From Campylobacteraceae bacterium (GTDB taxonomy: Bacteria > Campylobacterota > Campylobacteria > Campylobacterales > Sulfurovaceae), in the NCBI GenBank assembly GCA_027065045.1, contig JAMOOX010000020.1, forward strand, positions 1-60,729: a stretch of DNA of 60,729 bases, given 5' to 3'. Below are positions 24,212 through 33,397 of this stretch, one piece after another. How positions within the stretch are numbered: position 1 is the first letter of the stretch; each line of letters opens with the position of its first letter. The position numbers and the translations under genes were made by a program. The notes under the pieces are model-generated. The model did no database searches. It was not told the DNA's origin and saw only the letters and a list, made by a program, of their open reading frames with translations.

Positions 24212-25646
24212 ACTTTTAGATAACCCTTTTACAGGTGTTGGTAGCGAATCAAGACAATTAGCAACTTGGTATTTTACTTTTGCTGCTATTTTATTTGGAG
24301 CTCAACTTTTATTTGGTTTAGTTATTGCAATTCAATATGTATCTCCAGGATTTTTATTTGAAATAATAGATTTCTCTGTTGCTAGAATGTTACACATTAA
24401 TGCACTTGTTGTATGGATGGTGTTTGCAATGTTTGGTTCTGTTTATTGGCTATTGCCTGATGAGACTGGAATTGAAACAGTTGGTATTAAAATCGGTAAA
24501 TTACTTTACTGGGTATTTGTAGTAGCTATTGTTATAGTTGTTTTAGTATATCTATTTATTCAAGTAGGACCTGCTGATGAGATGTCAATTTGGTTTATTC
24601 ATGAGGGTAGAGAGTATATTGAAGCTCCAAGATGGGCTGACCTTGGTATTGTTGTAGTTGCACTTGGATTTGTTGCAAACTTATTTATGACAGGTATCAA
24701 AGGTAAACAAACAGGAATTATTACAGTTTTAATGGCTAATATGATTGCTTTTGCTGGTCTATATTTAGCAGGTATGTTCTTTACAGATAATATCTCAGTT
24801 GATCAATACTGGTGGTGGTGGGTAATACACCTTTGGGTTGAAGCTACTTGGGAAGTATTTGTTGGTGCTTTAGCTGCTTATGGACTTATTCAAATGATTG
24901 GTGCTAGTCGTAAAGTTGTTGAGATGTGGTTATGGATTGAGGTAGCTATGCTATTTGGTTCTGGTATCCTTGGTTTAGGACATCATTACTTCTGGATTGG
25001 TACACCTGAGTATTGGTGGGAAATTGGTGCTTTATTCTCTGCACTAGAGCCTTTACCACTTGTAGCTATGTTTATTCATGTTATGTATGATTGGGGTAAA
25101 CAACAAGGTAAGAAAAGTCTTGATGGAACAGGTGAATCTGTTGTAAATAATCAACCTGCTTTCTTATGGTTCTGGATGAATGCATTTGGTAACTTCTTGG
25201 GTGCTGGTGTATGGGGCTTTTTCCACACATTACCACAAGTAAACCTTTATACTCATGGTACACAATTTACATCAGCTCATGGTCACCTTTCGTTCTTTGG
25301 TGCTTACGCGACTATTCTTATTGGTATGATGTATCTTGCTATTCAAGGTAAAAATAAAATTAAAGTTATGAAAAATACTAAATCTTCACTTTGGGCTTTA
25401 GGATTAACTGTTGGTGGTGTAGTAGGAATGACTATTGCTCTTACTATCTCTGGTTATGTTCAAGTACTTGTGAGTAGAGCTCAAATGGGTGCTACATGGT
25501 CTGGTTATTTTGATGGACAAGCAAGCGTATGGTTTGCACAAGGTATGGATTGGAGACTTATTATGGGTGTTGTAACATTCGCTGGTTTCATATTCTTAAT
25601 CAAAGATTTTTTAACAACTGGTCAAAATCCAGTACATCAAAAATAA
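24201..25646 (+). CDS. norB: Nitric oxide reductase subunit B
   Basis: A 481-residue, 12-helix membrane protein of the haem-copper oxidase superfamily. His ligands are visible in RMLHINALVVW (haem), WWVIHLWVEATWEVF (first ligand of the FeB site plus the catalytic Glu of NorB), LGHHYFWIG (two FeB-site His) and FFHTLPQVNLYTHGTQFTSAHGHL-type helices for the haem b and b3 His. The Glu in HLWVEATWE is the NorB feature, and the Tyr crosslink of true oxidases is absent. It forms the cNor complex with NorC. A small membrane gene follows 9 bases later. Confidence 0.96.
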   Translation: MASKLLDNPFTGVGSESRQLATWYFTFAAILFGAQLLFGLVIAIQYVSPGFLFEIIDFSVARMLHINALVVWMVFAMFGSVYWLLPDETGIETVGIKIGKLLYWVFVVAIVIVVLVYLFIQVGPADEMSIWFIHEGREYIEAPRWADLGIVVVALGFVANLFMTGIKGKQTGIITVLMANMIAFAGLYLAGMFFTDNISVDQYWWWWVIHLWVEATWEVFVGALAAYGLIQMIGASRKVVEMWLWIEVAMLFGSGILGLGHHYFWIGTPEYWWEIGALFSALEPLPLVAMFIHVMYDWGKQQGKKSLDGTGESVVNNQPAFLWFWMNAFGNFLGAGVWGFFHTLPQVNLYTHGTQFTSAHGHLSFFGAYATILIGMMYLAIQGKNKIKVMKNTKSSLWALGLTVGGVVGMTIALTISGYVQVLVSRAQMGATWSGYFDGQASVWFAQGMDWRLIMGVVTFAGFIFLIKDFLTTGQNPVHQK

Positions 25647-25655
25647 GGATATATT

Positions 25656-25808
25656 ATGATAGAACCATTAACAGATGTCGTACCTAGTTTTTTTGCAATA
25701 CTTAATCAAGGTCCATTGACTTTGACTATATTCTTGCATACAATAATTGTATTACCAATGATTTGGGTATATAAACAAGAAAAAGCTAGATTAGATAGCG
25801 AAGCTTAG
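25656..25808 (+). CDS. Small nor-associated single-pass membrane protein
   Basis: A 50-residue protein with ATG 25656 (AAGGAT upstream) and stop 25806-25808. One helix spans about residues 20-40 (LTLTIFLHTIIVLPMIWVY), followed by a charged tail KQEKARLDSEA. It lies 9 bases after norB and before a terminator-like stem. The length and layout recall the tiny accessory subunits (CcoQ type) of haem-copper oxidases. Whether it binds NorCB is untested. Confidence 0.65.
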   Translation: MIEPLTDVVPSFFAILNQGPLTLTIFLHTIIVLPMIWVYKQEKARLDSEA

Positions 25809-25813
25809 GCTCA

Positions 25814-25834
25814 ATTGTTGGGTTGAAAAGCCCA
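25814..25834 (+). terminator. Hairpin between nor cluster and nirS
   Basis: GTTGGG pairs with CCCAAC around a TTGAAAAG loop, just after the small nor protein, followed by TTATCTT. It is a probable weak terminator; nirS starts 26 bases after it, with no obvious separate promoter in between. Confidence 0.5.
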
Positions 25835-25859
25835 ACTTATCTTAATAAAAGGAGAAAAA

Positions 25860-27578
25860 ATGAGATTTAATAAATTAGTTATGTCAGTAGCAGCTATGAG
25901 TGTGGTAGCTTCAGGTCTATTTGCAGGTACATCAAATATGGATTTTGCAGCTAAGTTTGAAAAAGAGTGTCAAGGTTGTCACGGTCCTATCCACCAAGGT
26001 GGTGTTGGTTCAGACCTTAGACCAAAAGCTCTTAAAAAACAAGAGGCACATGTTCTTGTAGAAAAGATTTTAAATGGTGTAGAGAATACTGCTATGCCAG
26101 CATGGAGTAGTAGTTTTTCAAAAGATGATGCAGCAGGTATGATTGACTGGTTAATGGACTGGAAAAATACTGTTGAGCTTACTCTTGACCTTGATGAAGT
26201 AAAAAAGACTTGGACAAAAATGGCTGATAGAAAAGCATTAGCTAAAAAATATCCAAAACCAACAGAGGTAAAATCAGTTCTTGATATTACATTTGCAACA
26301 GAAAGAGATGCATCTTTGGTTGACTTTATCGACTCAACTACAGGTAAAGTTTTATCTCGTCATAAAGCTGGATTTGCAGTTCATGTTACTGTAACTAATA
26401 AAAAGAATCCTAGATATGCTTACTCTATCTCTCGTTCAGGTAAACTTACAATGTTTGATATCGGAGCACCTGGTCAACCAGCACTTGCTTCTGTTCAAGT
26501 TGGACAAGAGTCTCGTGGTCTAGCAGTTTCTCCAGATGGTAAATATGTAATTGCAGGTAACTATAACCCAGGTGGTGCAGTACTTTGTGATGCTATGACT
26601 TTAGAGCCATTAAAAGCATTTGATACTAGCCGTGTAATTGACCCTGATGGACAAATTGGACCATCTCGTGTAGCTTCACTTGCTGATACTCCTTATGGAC
26701 CATACTTTGCAATGGCACTTAAAGATGCTGGACACACATATATTATTGATTACTCTAAACCAAACTTCCCAATTGTAGGAGATATTCCAAATATTGGTAA
26801 AATTCTTCATGATGCATTCTTGAATGAAGATGAAGGTAAAGATTTTGGTAGATACTTTATGATTGCTTCTCAAGGAAGTGATGTTGTTGGTATCGTGGAT
26901 TTCAAAGAGAAAAATCTTGCTGCGAAAATTCACACAGGTAAAAAATCTAAGCCACATCCAGGTCAAGGTTCATCTTGGTTCAATAAAAAAATGGGTAAAC
27001 AACTTCACGCTACTGTTTCTATGAACATTGGTTCAATTGTTATTTGGGATTCAGAGTGGAAAGTAGTTAAAAAAGTAGCAACAGCTGGTGGTGGTCTATT
27101 TGTAGGTACTGCACATCATACTCCTTATGTATGGGCTGACTGTGTACTTGGTAAACCAGCTAAGTATAATGAAGTTCATCTTATGAATAAAGAGACTTTA
27201 GAGATTGATAGAATTATTAAAGTTGGTAAGAAAAAAGGTCAACTTATTGATGCTAAAACTAAAAAAGTTCTTCAAGAGTGGGATGCAACTCAACATGAGG
27301 CAGTACCTGTAAATGAGGTAGCTTCTAAAGTAAGCAAAGAGAAATTAATGCCTATGCCTGTTAAAGTTGGCGCAGTAGTTAAAAATCCAGTTCAACCTAG
27401 ACTTCTTCATGCAGAACCAGCTAACCATGGTGAGTGGACAATGATTTCTGAATGGACAACTGGTAGAATCGGTATCTATGAATCTAAAACAGGTAAGTTT
27501 GTTAAATATATTGAAAACTTAACAACTCCTACATTTACATATTCAGTAGAACATAGACAACATATCCCAGGTGCATAA
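25860..27578 (+). CDS. nirS: Cytochrome cd1 nitrite reductase
   Basis: A 572-residue periplasmic enzyme reducing nitrite to NO. A Sec signal (VMSVAAMSVVASGLFAG) is followed by a cytochrome c domain with CQGCH (Cys 37, Cys 40, His 41) and a Met ligand in NTAMPAW. The d1 beta-propeller follows, with GRYFMIASQ, the HPGQG turn and His residues in KILHDAF and GTAHHTPYVWADC at the places of the d1-site histidines. Compared with the family as I remember it, the LHDGG motif reads LHDAF. A Lys/Val-rich insertion of about 50 residues (around 455-505) precedes the last blade. GGAG lies 6 bases before the ATG. No haem d1 synthesis genes are in the window. Confidence 0.94.
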   Translation: MRFNKLVMSVAAMSVVASGLFAGTSNMDFAAKFEKECQGCHGPIHQGGVGSDLRPKALKKQEAHVLVEKILNGVENTAMPAWSSSFSKDDAAGMIDWLMDWKNTVELTLDLDEVKKTWTKMADRKALAKKYPKPTEVKSVLDITFATERDASLVDFIDSTTGKVLSRHKAGFAVHVTVTNKKNPRYAYSISRSGKLTMFDIGAPGQPALASVQVGQESRGLAVSPDGKYVIAGNYNPGGAVLCDAMTLEPLKAFDTSRVIDPDGQIGPSRVASLADTPYGPYFAMALKDAGHTYIIDYSKPNFPIVGDIPNIGKILHDAFLNEDEGKDFGRYFMIASQGSDVVGIVDFKEKNLAAKIHTGKKSKPHPGQGSSWFNKKMGKQLHATVSMNIGSIVIWDSEWKVVKKVATAGGGLFVGTAHHTPYVWADCVLGKPAKYNEVHLMNKETLEIDRIIKVGKKKGQLIDAKTKKVLQEWDATQHEAVPVNEVASKVSKEKLMPMPVKVGAVVKNPVQPRLLHAEPANHGEWTMISEWTTGRIGIYESKTGKFVKYIENLTTPTFTYSVEHRQHIPGA

Positions 27579-27602
27579 TCTGTAATTAGTCTATAAAACA
27601 AA

Positions 27603-27632
27603 AGTGTAAAGTTTAACTTTACACTTTTTATG
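27603..27632. terminator. Rho-independent terminator after nirS
   Basis: A perfect stem of at least 11 bp (AAGTGTAAAG pairing with CTTTACACTT) around a TTTAA loop, with A-rich 5' and T-rich 3' flanks, 25 bases after the nirS stop. The layout works in both directions, but only nirS ends here. Confidence 0.85.
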
Positions 27633-27658
27633 TTATAATTCTTCTAAAGGATTATGAC

Positions 27659-30600
27659 ATGAAAAATATTTTTAAAATCTCAGGCTTTTTACCCTATCTT
27701 ATTATCTTAATTTTAAATGTCATTGTTGATATTGGACATAAAATTACTATTAGTAATGTACTTATTAAAAGTTATGATGGTGATAATCTAATCATACTTA
27801 CAGCAATTATCAATATGTTAATTTTAATACCATTTGTTATGCTATTTTCTCCATCTGGTTATATAAGTGATAAATATCCCAAAAATATAGTTATTAAATA
27901 TGCCTCATTAATCGCTATTGGATTAACTATTTTAATCACTATATCATATTTTGCAGGTTGGTTTGTAGTATCATTTATAGCTACTCTACTATTAGCTACA
28001 CAGAGTGCTATATACTCTCCTGCTAAGTATGGATTGATTAGAGAACTTGTAGGTGAGGATAATCTAGGTGGTGCTAATGCTATTGTACAATCTGTTACTA
28101 TTGTATCTATTTTGCTAAGTTCTATTATATTTACTGTAATCTTTGAGTATTTATATAGTGGTAAATTAGACCCTAATATAATACTTCAATCTCTTGTACC
28201 TATTGGATTTATACTAATTATTCTAAGTTCACTAGAGGTATTTTTTGCATTTAAATTACCATTATTTAAAGCTAAAAATCCAAATAGTAAATTTAAAATC
28301 AAAAAATATTTTGACTCTACATATCTAAGAGTAAATCTCCAAAAGATACAAAAAGATAAAAATATATGGCTTAGTATCTTGGCATTAAGTATATTTTGGG
28401 GAGTAGCACAGGTGGTTATAGCCTCTTTCCCTGCCCATTATAAAACTATTACAGGAAGTAGTGATACAATTATAATTCAATCAATTCTAGCTATATCATC
28501 TATTGGGCTTATTATTGGTTCAATCATAGCAGGATACTACTCTAAAAAACATATTGAACATGGTTTTATTCCTATATCTGCTATTGGTTTATCACTATCA
28601 CTATTTGGATTTGCTATCACAAGTGATACTACATCTTTATATATTATAAGCCTACTATTTGGATTTTTTGGAGGGCTTTTTATAGTCCCACTTAATGCCA
28701 CTATTCAATATTTTGCACCTCATCAAAGTATGGGCAAGATTTTAGCAGGTAATAACTTTATTCAAAATATAGTTATGATTATATTTTTAACTACATCAAT
28801 ATCATTTGTATATTTGGGTTTTTCTACTATAAATCTATTTATTCTAAGTTCATTTATTATGTTTGTAGGAGCTTTATTTGCAATAGGACAACTACCTCAT
28901 CTATTTACAAGAATGTTACTATTTCCTCTACTTAGAAGTAGATATAAATTAATTGTAGATGGGGTAGAGAATATTCCAAAGCAAGATGGTGTAATGCTAC
29001 TAGGAAATCATATTAGTTGGATTGATTGGCTAGTAATTCAATTAGCATCTCCTAGAGCTATTAAATTTGTAATGTTTAGAAGTATCTATAATAAATGGTA
29101 TCTAAGATGGTTTTTACAATTATTTGATGTAATAGCAATTTCAAGTAGTGCAAGTCGTACATCTATGGCAACAATTAGAGATAGATTAGATAATGGTGAG
29201 GTGGTAGCAATTTTCCCTGAGGGGCATATTAGCTATAATGGACAGTTAGGAGAGTTTAAAAGAGGATTTGAGATGATACTCAAAGATACCACTCACCCTA
29301 TTGTTCCATTTTATATGAGAGGTTTATGGGGTTCATCATTTTCAAGGGCTGATGATAAATTCAAAGAGATTGTCAAAAAAGATAGAGATATAATCGTAGC
29401 ATTTGGCAAACCATTACCATCAACAAGCAATCACGAAGTAGTCAAACAAAAAGTTATGGAACTCTCTTATGCTACTTGGGATAGATATATTAATTCAAGC
29501 CAACCTTTACAGTATCAATGGATAAGAGAGGCTAAATCAAAACTATTTAAAAGAGCCATAGTAGATAGCTTAGGAATGGATTTAAGTAATGGTAAATTTA
29601 TCACAGCAGTTTTACTATTTGCCAAAGAGTTCAGAGGTTATAAGGGGCAAAATATAGGTATTATACTACCATCATCTGCTATTGGTGGGATTATTAATAT
29701 GGCTCTTTTAGTAATTGGAAAAACCGTAGTTAATCTAAATTATAGTGCAGGAGTAAAAAATATATCAAAAGCGATTAAAGATGCTAATATAGAGACTATC
29801 ATCACATCTCAAAAATTTATAGATAAACTAGAATCAAAAGGATTTATTTTTGATAAGTTTATACATAGTAAATTGATAAAAGCCGAAGATATTTCACCTA
29901 AATTTAGCAAAAAAGATAAACTCATAGCTCTACTAGAAGCATTTATATCTCCTATATGGCTACTAAAATTATTATACTTTAAAAAAGTAGATATGGATAG
30001 TCTATCTGCTATTTTATTTAGTAGTGGTAGTGAATCCACACCTAAAGGAATAGAACTTACCCACAAAAATCTAATAGCCAATATTAAGCAGGTTTCATCT
30101 CTATTAAATTTCAAAAGTGATGATGCGATATTAAACTCACTACCAATATTTCACTCATTTGGACTAACTGTTACCCTACTCTTGCCTCTAAGTAAAGGTG
30201 TAACCATTATTAGTATTCCAGACCCAACAGATGCCCTAAGCGTAGGTAAATTATCTACTAGGTATAGAGCCACTATTATATTTGGTACATCTACTTTTTA
30301 TAGAATATATACACGAAACAAAAAACTCCACCCACTAATGTTTCAAAGTGTTAGAATGGCAGTAGCAGGAGCAGAAAAATTAAATGAAGATGTAGCAAAA
30401 GCATTTAGAGATAAATTTGGTATCACCCTATATGAGGGATATGGAGCAACAGAAACAACCCCCGTAGTATCTGTAAATATGCCAAATGCAATAGAACCAG
30501 ACTCAATGGCACTACTTGTTTCAAATAAGCCCCAAAGCGTAGGACAACCTCTCCCTGGGACTGTAATTAAAATCGTAAATCCAAATACCCTAAAAACACT

Positions 30601-31069
30601 TCCAATAGGAGAAGATGGTATGATATTAATAGGTGGTGTACAAGTAATGAAAGGCTATCTAAACAACCCCACCAAAACAGATGAAGTAATTGTAGAGATA
30701 GATGGAATTAGATACTACAAAAGTGGAGATAAAGGGCATATTGATAGTGATGGATTTATATTTATAATAGATAGATATAGTAGATTTGCCAAAATAGGAG
30801 GAGAGATGATAAGCCTACTTAATATTGAAGAGGCTCTTGAAGATGAGAATATAGAGGTAATGGCACTATCTATACCTGATGATAAAAAAGGAGAAAAAAT
30901 AGTAGTATTATATGTAGATAATGAAAATGTAATCAAAGAGAGAGCCAAAAAACTAGATAATATAATGAGACCAAGTAGATATATCCAAGTAGATGAACTT
31001 CCTAAATTAGTTAGTGGGAAAAGTGATTTTGGTAGGGCAAAAGAGATAGTTATAAGATTAGGTGCTTAA
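27659..31069 (+). CDS. aas: LplT-PlsC-acyl-ACP synthetase fusion (2-acyl-GPE acyltransferase system)
   Basis: A 1136-residue three-part protein. Residues 1-420 are a 12-helix MFS transporter of the LplT type. Residues 430-630 are a PlsC acyltransferase with GNHISWIDW (HX4D motif) and FPEGHIS. Residues 650-1136 are an AMP-binding acyl-ACP synthetase with LFSSGSESTPKGIELTH, GYGATETTP and KSGDKGHID. In E. coli LplT flips lysophospholipids inward and Aas re-acylates them; here both are one chain. It repairs lysophosphatidylethanolamine at the inner membrane. It is monocistronic between two terminators. Confidence 0.93.
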   Translation: MKNIFKISGFLPYLIILILNVIVDIGHKITISNVLIKSYDGDNLIILTAIINMLILIPFVMLFSPSGYISDKYPKNIVIKYASLIAIGLTILITISYFAGWFVVSFIATLLLATQSAIYSPAKYGLIRELVGEDNLGGANAIVQSVTIVSILLSSIIFTVIFEYLYSGKLDPNIILQSLVPIGFILIILSSLEVFFAFKLPLFKAKNPNSKFKIKKYFDSTYLRVNLQKIQKDKNIWLSILALSIFWGVAQVVIASFPAHYKTITGSSDTIIIQSILAISSIGLIIGSIIAGYYSKKHIEHGFIPISAIGLSLSLFGFAITSDTTSLYIISLLFGFFGGLFIVPLNATIQYFAPHQSMGKILAGNNFIQNIVMIIFLTTSISFVYLGFSTINLFILSSFIMFVGALFAIGQLPHLFTRMLLFPLLRSRYKLIVDGVENIPKQDGVMLLGNHISWIDWLVIQLASPRAIKFVMFRSIYNKWYLRWFLQLFDVIAISSSASRTSMATIRDRLDNGEVVAIFPEGHISYNGQLGEFKRGFEMILKDTTHPIVPFYMRGLWGSSFSRADDKFKEIVKKDRDIIVAFGKPLPSTSNHEVVKQKVMELSYATWDRYINSSQPLQYQWIREAKSKLFKRAIVDSLGMDLSNGKFITAVLLFAKEFRGYKGQNIGIILPSSAIGGIINMALLVIGKTVVNLNYSAGVKNISKAIKDANIETIITSQKFIDKLESKGFIFDKFIHSKLIKAEDISPKFSKKDKLIALLEAFISPIWLLKLLYFKKVDMDSLSAILFSSGSESTPKGIELTHKNLIANIKQVSSLLNFKSDDAILNSLPIFHSFGLTVTLLLPLSKGVTIISIPDPTDALSVGKLSTRYRATIIFGTSTFYRIYTRNKKLHPLMFQSVRMAVAGAEKLNEDVAKAFRDKFGITLYEGYGATETTPVVSVNMPNAIEPDSMALLVSNKPQSVGQPLPGTVIKIVNPNTLKTLPIGEDGMILIGGVQVMKGYLNNPTKTDEVIVEIDGIRYYKSGDKGHIDSDGFIFIIDRYSRFAKIGGEMISLLNIEEALEDENIEVMALSIPDDKKGEKIVVLYVDNENVIKERAKKLDNIMRPSRYIQVDELPKLVSGKSDFGRAKEIVIRLGA

Positions 31070-31083
31070 GATAATCAAGATTT

Positions 31084-31110
31084 AGTGGGTTATAAAACCC
31101 ACTTTATTTT
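31084..31110. terminator. Bidirectional terminator between aas and the PilJ-domain gene
   Basis: AGTGGGT pairs with ACCCACT around TATAAA, followed by TTATTTTTT on the plus strand and preceded by A-rich sequence serving the minus strand. It separates two convergent genes and belongs to the recurrent GTGGGT/ACCCAC stem family of this window. Confidence 0.8.
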
Positions 31111-31117
31111 TTGGAAT

Positions 31118-31945
31118 CTATTTAGCAGATGCCTCATACATTTTAACTGCTTTGTTCATATTTTTTAATAATGGGATATTCGCTTCATTTGCTTTTTTAA
31201 GAGCTTGAGCTGAAGTATCTGCATTTTTTACGATTGGAGCATAATCTGCCCATAGTTTTGATACTACTTGAAGTTGAGTTTTGATATTCTCTTTTTTACA
31301 GTTAGCGATTAAATCATTAAGTGTTGTCTCAAACAGTGATGCTGTTTTTTTGATATTAGCTGTATTTGCTTCTACATCAATACCATTAGCAATTAATAGT
31401 AACTCTTTTGTCATTTTTTGAGTTAGCATTCTCTGTTTTCCTGCTAGGTTGATAGTTTTTGCCATTTTAGGGTCTAATTTTGAACCACTAGCTTTAGCAA
31501 ACATACCTACTGCTTTGTTCATATTTTTAAGTAGAGCGATATTTGTTGAAGCAACAGTTGCTAAATCAGCTTTTTCTATACTTGCTTTAAATGGTGTCCA
31601 TAAATCTGAAACTACTTTAAGTTGAGCCAAAATATCTTTGTCTGTTGTAGCAGGAAGATTTAGAGTAGTATCTCCAGATATTAATCCTTTTAGAGTCTTA
31701 TCAAATAGTGCTACTGTTTTTTGGAGAGCTTTAGCATTTGCATCTGCATTGATACCTTTAGCTACCATAAGAACCTCTTTACTCATTTTTTGAGTTAGCA
31801 TTCTCTGTTTTCCTGCTAGATTAATTACATTAGCACTTTGATTAATTGTTTGAGCCGATGGGGCTGTTGTGGCAGTAGAAGCCTCTGCATTTAAACCTAG
31901 AGTCAAAGAGCTACTTAGAGCAACAATTGTTAATAATCTTTTCAT
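31118..31945 (-). CDS. Secreted protein with two NarX/PilJ-type sensor domains
   Basis: A 275-residue protein with a signal peptide (TIVALSSSLTLGLNAEA). The mature chain is a tandem duplication. Each half begins with NLAGKQRMLTQKMSKE or NLAGKQRMLTQKMTKE, then a long helix, then QLQVVS-LW and LLKNMNKAV. This is the N-terminal type IV pili methyl-accepting domain (PF13675), related to the P-box four-helix sensor of NarX/NarQ. There is no transmembrane or signalling domain, so the protein would be a free periplasmic binder. Nitrate or nitrite binding is suggested by the P-box relationship and denitrification context but unproved. The duplication is clear in the DNA (about 31414-31450 against 31783-31830). 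Confidence 0.85.
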   Translation of the reverse strand: MKRLLTIVALSSSLTLGLNAEASTATTAPSAQTINQSANVINLAGKQRMLTQKMSKEVLMVAKGINADANAKALQKTVALFDKTLKGLISGDTTLNLPATTDKDILAQLKVVSDLWTPFKASIEKADLATVASTNIALLKNMNKAVGMFAKASGSKLDPKMAKTINLAGKQRMLTQKMTKELLLIANGIDVEANTANIKKTASLFETTLNDLIANCKKENIKTQLQVVSKLWADYAPIVKNADTSAQALKKANEANIPLLKNMNKAVKMYEASAK

Positions 31946-32042
31946 ATAAAAATCCTTTACTTATAAAATATACTGAACTATATCATAAATGTACTTAATA
32001 TAATATCAATTTAGGCTAAAGCTCAAATAATTAATCTTATGA

Positions 32043-32048
32043 TATAAT
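32043..32048 (+). promoter_or_regulatory. -10 element of rnpB
   Basis: A perfect TATAAT lies 7 bases before the predicted 5' end of the RNase P RNA. No good -35 is visible, as usual for sigma-70 promoters in Campylobacterota. Confidence 0.6.
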
Positions 32049-32055
32049 TCTATCT

Positions 32056-32384
32056 AAGGTACAGTGGGTAGTTGCTGGTAAATTTAATTTACGAGAGGAA
32101 AGTCCGGGCTACGCGTGAGACAAAACTCCATCTAACAGATGGCCAGAGTAATCTGAGGGCAAGTGCAACAGAGAGAAGTCAGCCTCTTATAGAGGTGAAG
32201 GTGAAAGGGTAGGGTAAGAGCCTACCAGTGCTTATGGTAACATAGGTAGCTAGGTAAACCCTGTTTGTAGCAAGAAGTATATGGTTGAAGTTTCACATTT
32301 TTAGTACTTCGCTTGAGTCTTATAGCAATATAAGACCTAGATAAATAACTATCCAAGACAAAACCCGGCTTATAGCTGTGCCTT
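32056..32384 (+). ncRNA. rnpB: RNase P RNA (M1 RNA), bacterial type A
   Basis: The catalytic RNA that removes tRNA 5' leaders. The universal core is clear: GAGGAAAGTCCGGGCTAC near 32094, the AGGGCAAGTGCAACAGAGAG region near 32157, GGTGAAAGGGTAGGGTAAGA near 32202, and the 3' conserved GACAAAACCCGGCTTA near 32357. I set the ends by helix P1, where AAGGTACAG at 32056 pairs with CTGTGCCTT ending at 32384. The length of about 329 bases is normal. acpS follows 45 bases later. Confidence 0.96.
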
Positions 32385-32428
32385 ACTTATATCACACATT
32401 TTATAATTGTTTAATCATTGGAGTAATT

Positions 32429-32776
32429 TTGATAAAAATAGGTACTGATATTGTAGCGATAGATAGAGTAGATAAAGCACTCAAAAAGTTTGGAGATAGA
32501 TATAAAGATAGATTTTTAACTCAAAATGAGCAAAAATTATCATCTAAAGTAGAATCTATTGCAGGATATTGGGCATCAAAAGAGGCTATCTCCAAAGCTT
32601 TGGGATGTGGGATTGGAAATGAACTTAGATTTGATGATATTGAGATATATAAAGATAGTAAAAATGCTCCACACTTTAGATTAAAAGAGCGTAGCAAATT
32701 TAAAATCAAACAATCATCTCTATCAATCTCTCATGATGGTGGATTTGCTATTGCTGTAGTAGTTATAGAACTATAA
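32429..32776 (+). CDS. acpS: Holo-[acyl-carrier-protein] synthase
   Basis: 115 residues from TTG 32429, preceded by GGAG at 6 bases. An upstream in-frame ATG at 32378 would overlap the end of rnpB and adds residues foreign to the family. The motif IKIGTDIVAIDRV (Mg-binding Asp) and YWASKEAISKALGCGIG (Glu ligand) are diagnostic. The enzyme transfers 4'-phosphopantetheine from CoA to the acyl carrier protein. It converges with rnhA, and the two stop codons overlap by 6 bases. Confidence 0.95.
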   Translation: MIKIGTDIVAIDRVDKALKKFGDRYKDRFLTQNEQKLSSKVESIAGYWASKEAISKALGCGIGNELRFDDIEIYKDSKNAPHFRLKERSKFKIKQSSLSISHDGGFAIAVVVIEL

Positions 32777-33280
32777 AACATCTCTAATATTTATATAATC
32801 AAACTCTTTATACTCTTTTGATTGTTTTTCTATTGCTTTAATTGCCATTCTATCGGCCAACTCATTGCCCTCTACTCCTGAGTGTCCTTTGACATGCTTT
32901 ATCTCTACTTTGGTTTGAATTGTATCAAATAGATTATGAGCTAATTTAATAAGTTCTAAATTTTTAATCTCTCCACCTTTTTTTTTCCAACCATTTTTTT
33001 TCCAACCATAAGCCCATTTACTAATACAATCTATACTATATTTAGAATCGCAAAAAATAGTTGTCTTATTACTATTATCATTGGCTATTAAGAGTGCTTT
33101 ATATAGTGCTTTGAGTTCTGCTGTGTTGTTTGTGCCATTTGGTTCATAATCACCATATAAGATAGTTGGATTTTTATCACCATCATAAATAGCTAATCCA
33201 CTGCCAGATTTACCAGGGTTACCTTGACAAGCACCATCACAATATATTTTGAGAGTATTCAACTCATATTTAATTTTCAT
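32771..33280 (-). CDS. rnhA: Ribonuclease HI
   Basis: 169 residues from the ATG at 33280. The open frame extends 30 codons further, but the family start KIYCDGACQGNPG near residue 10 favours this ATG. The catalytic acidic residues are in IYCDGACQGNPGKSG (Asp), NNTAELKAL (Glu), FCDSKYSI (Asp) and GNELADRMA (Asp), with the His loop in KHVKGHSGVEGNE. It degrades RNA in RNA-DNA hybrids. It is divergent from carB. Confidence 0.95.
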   Translation of the reverse strand: MKIKYELNTLKIYCDGACQGNPGKSGSGLAIYDGDKNPTILYGDYEPNGTNNTAELKALYKALLIANDNSNKTTIFCDSKYSIDCISKWAYGWKKNGWKKKGGEIKNLELIKLAHNLFDTIQTKVEIKHVKGHSGVEGNELADRMAIKAIEKQSKEYKEFDYINIRDVL

Positions 33281-33397
33281 CTCTTTATTATCCTTGTTTT
33301 TTAGGATTATAACAAGTTTATCTTGTATTTCTCTTTTAACCCACCTTAAGCCCCTTTTTAGTATAATCAATCTTAAAAATTAGAGGGTACTAAATTT

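Noticed and set aside
24201-25646. cbb3 oxidase subunit CcoN instead of NorB
   Set aside because: The helix with HLWVEATWE has the Glu typical of NorB, the adjacent cytochrome has the NorC motif, and no ccoO or ccoP is nearby.
32378-32428. Longer acpS start at ATG 32378
   Set aside because: It overlaps the 3' end of rnpB and adds a hydrophobic leader foreign to AcpS. TTG 32429 has a good ribosome site and gives the family's normal start.
33281-33370. Longer rnhA start
   Set aside because: The 30 extra residues are highly charged and not part of RNase HI. The ATG at 33280 has a purine-rich leader and fits the family.
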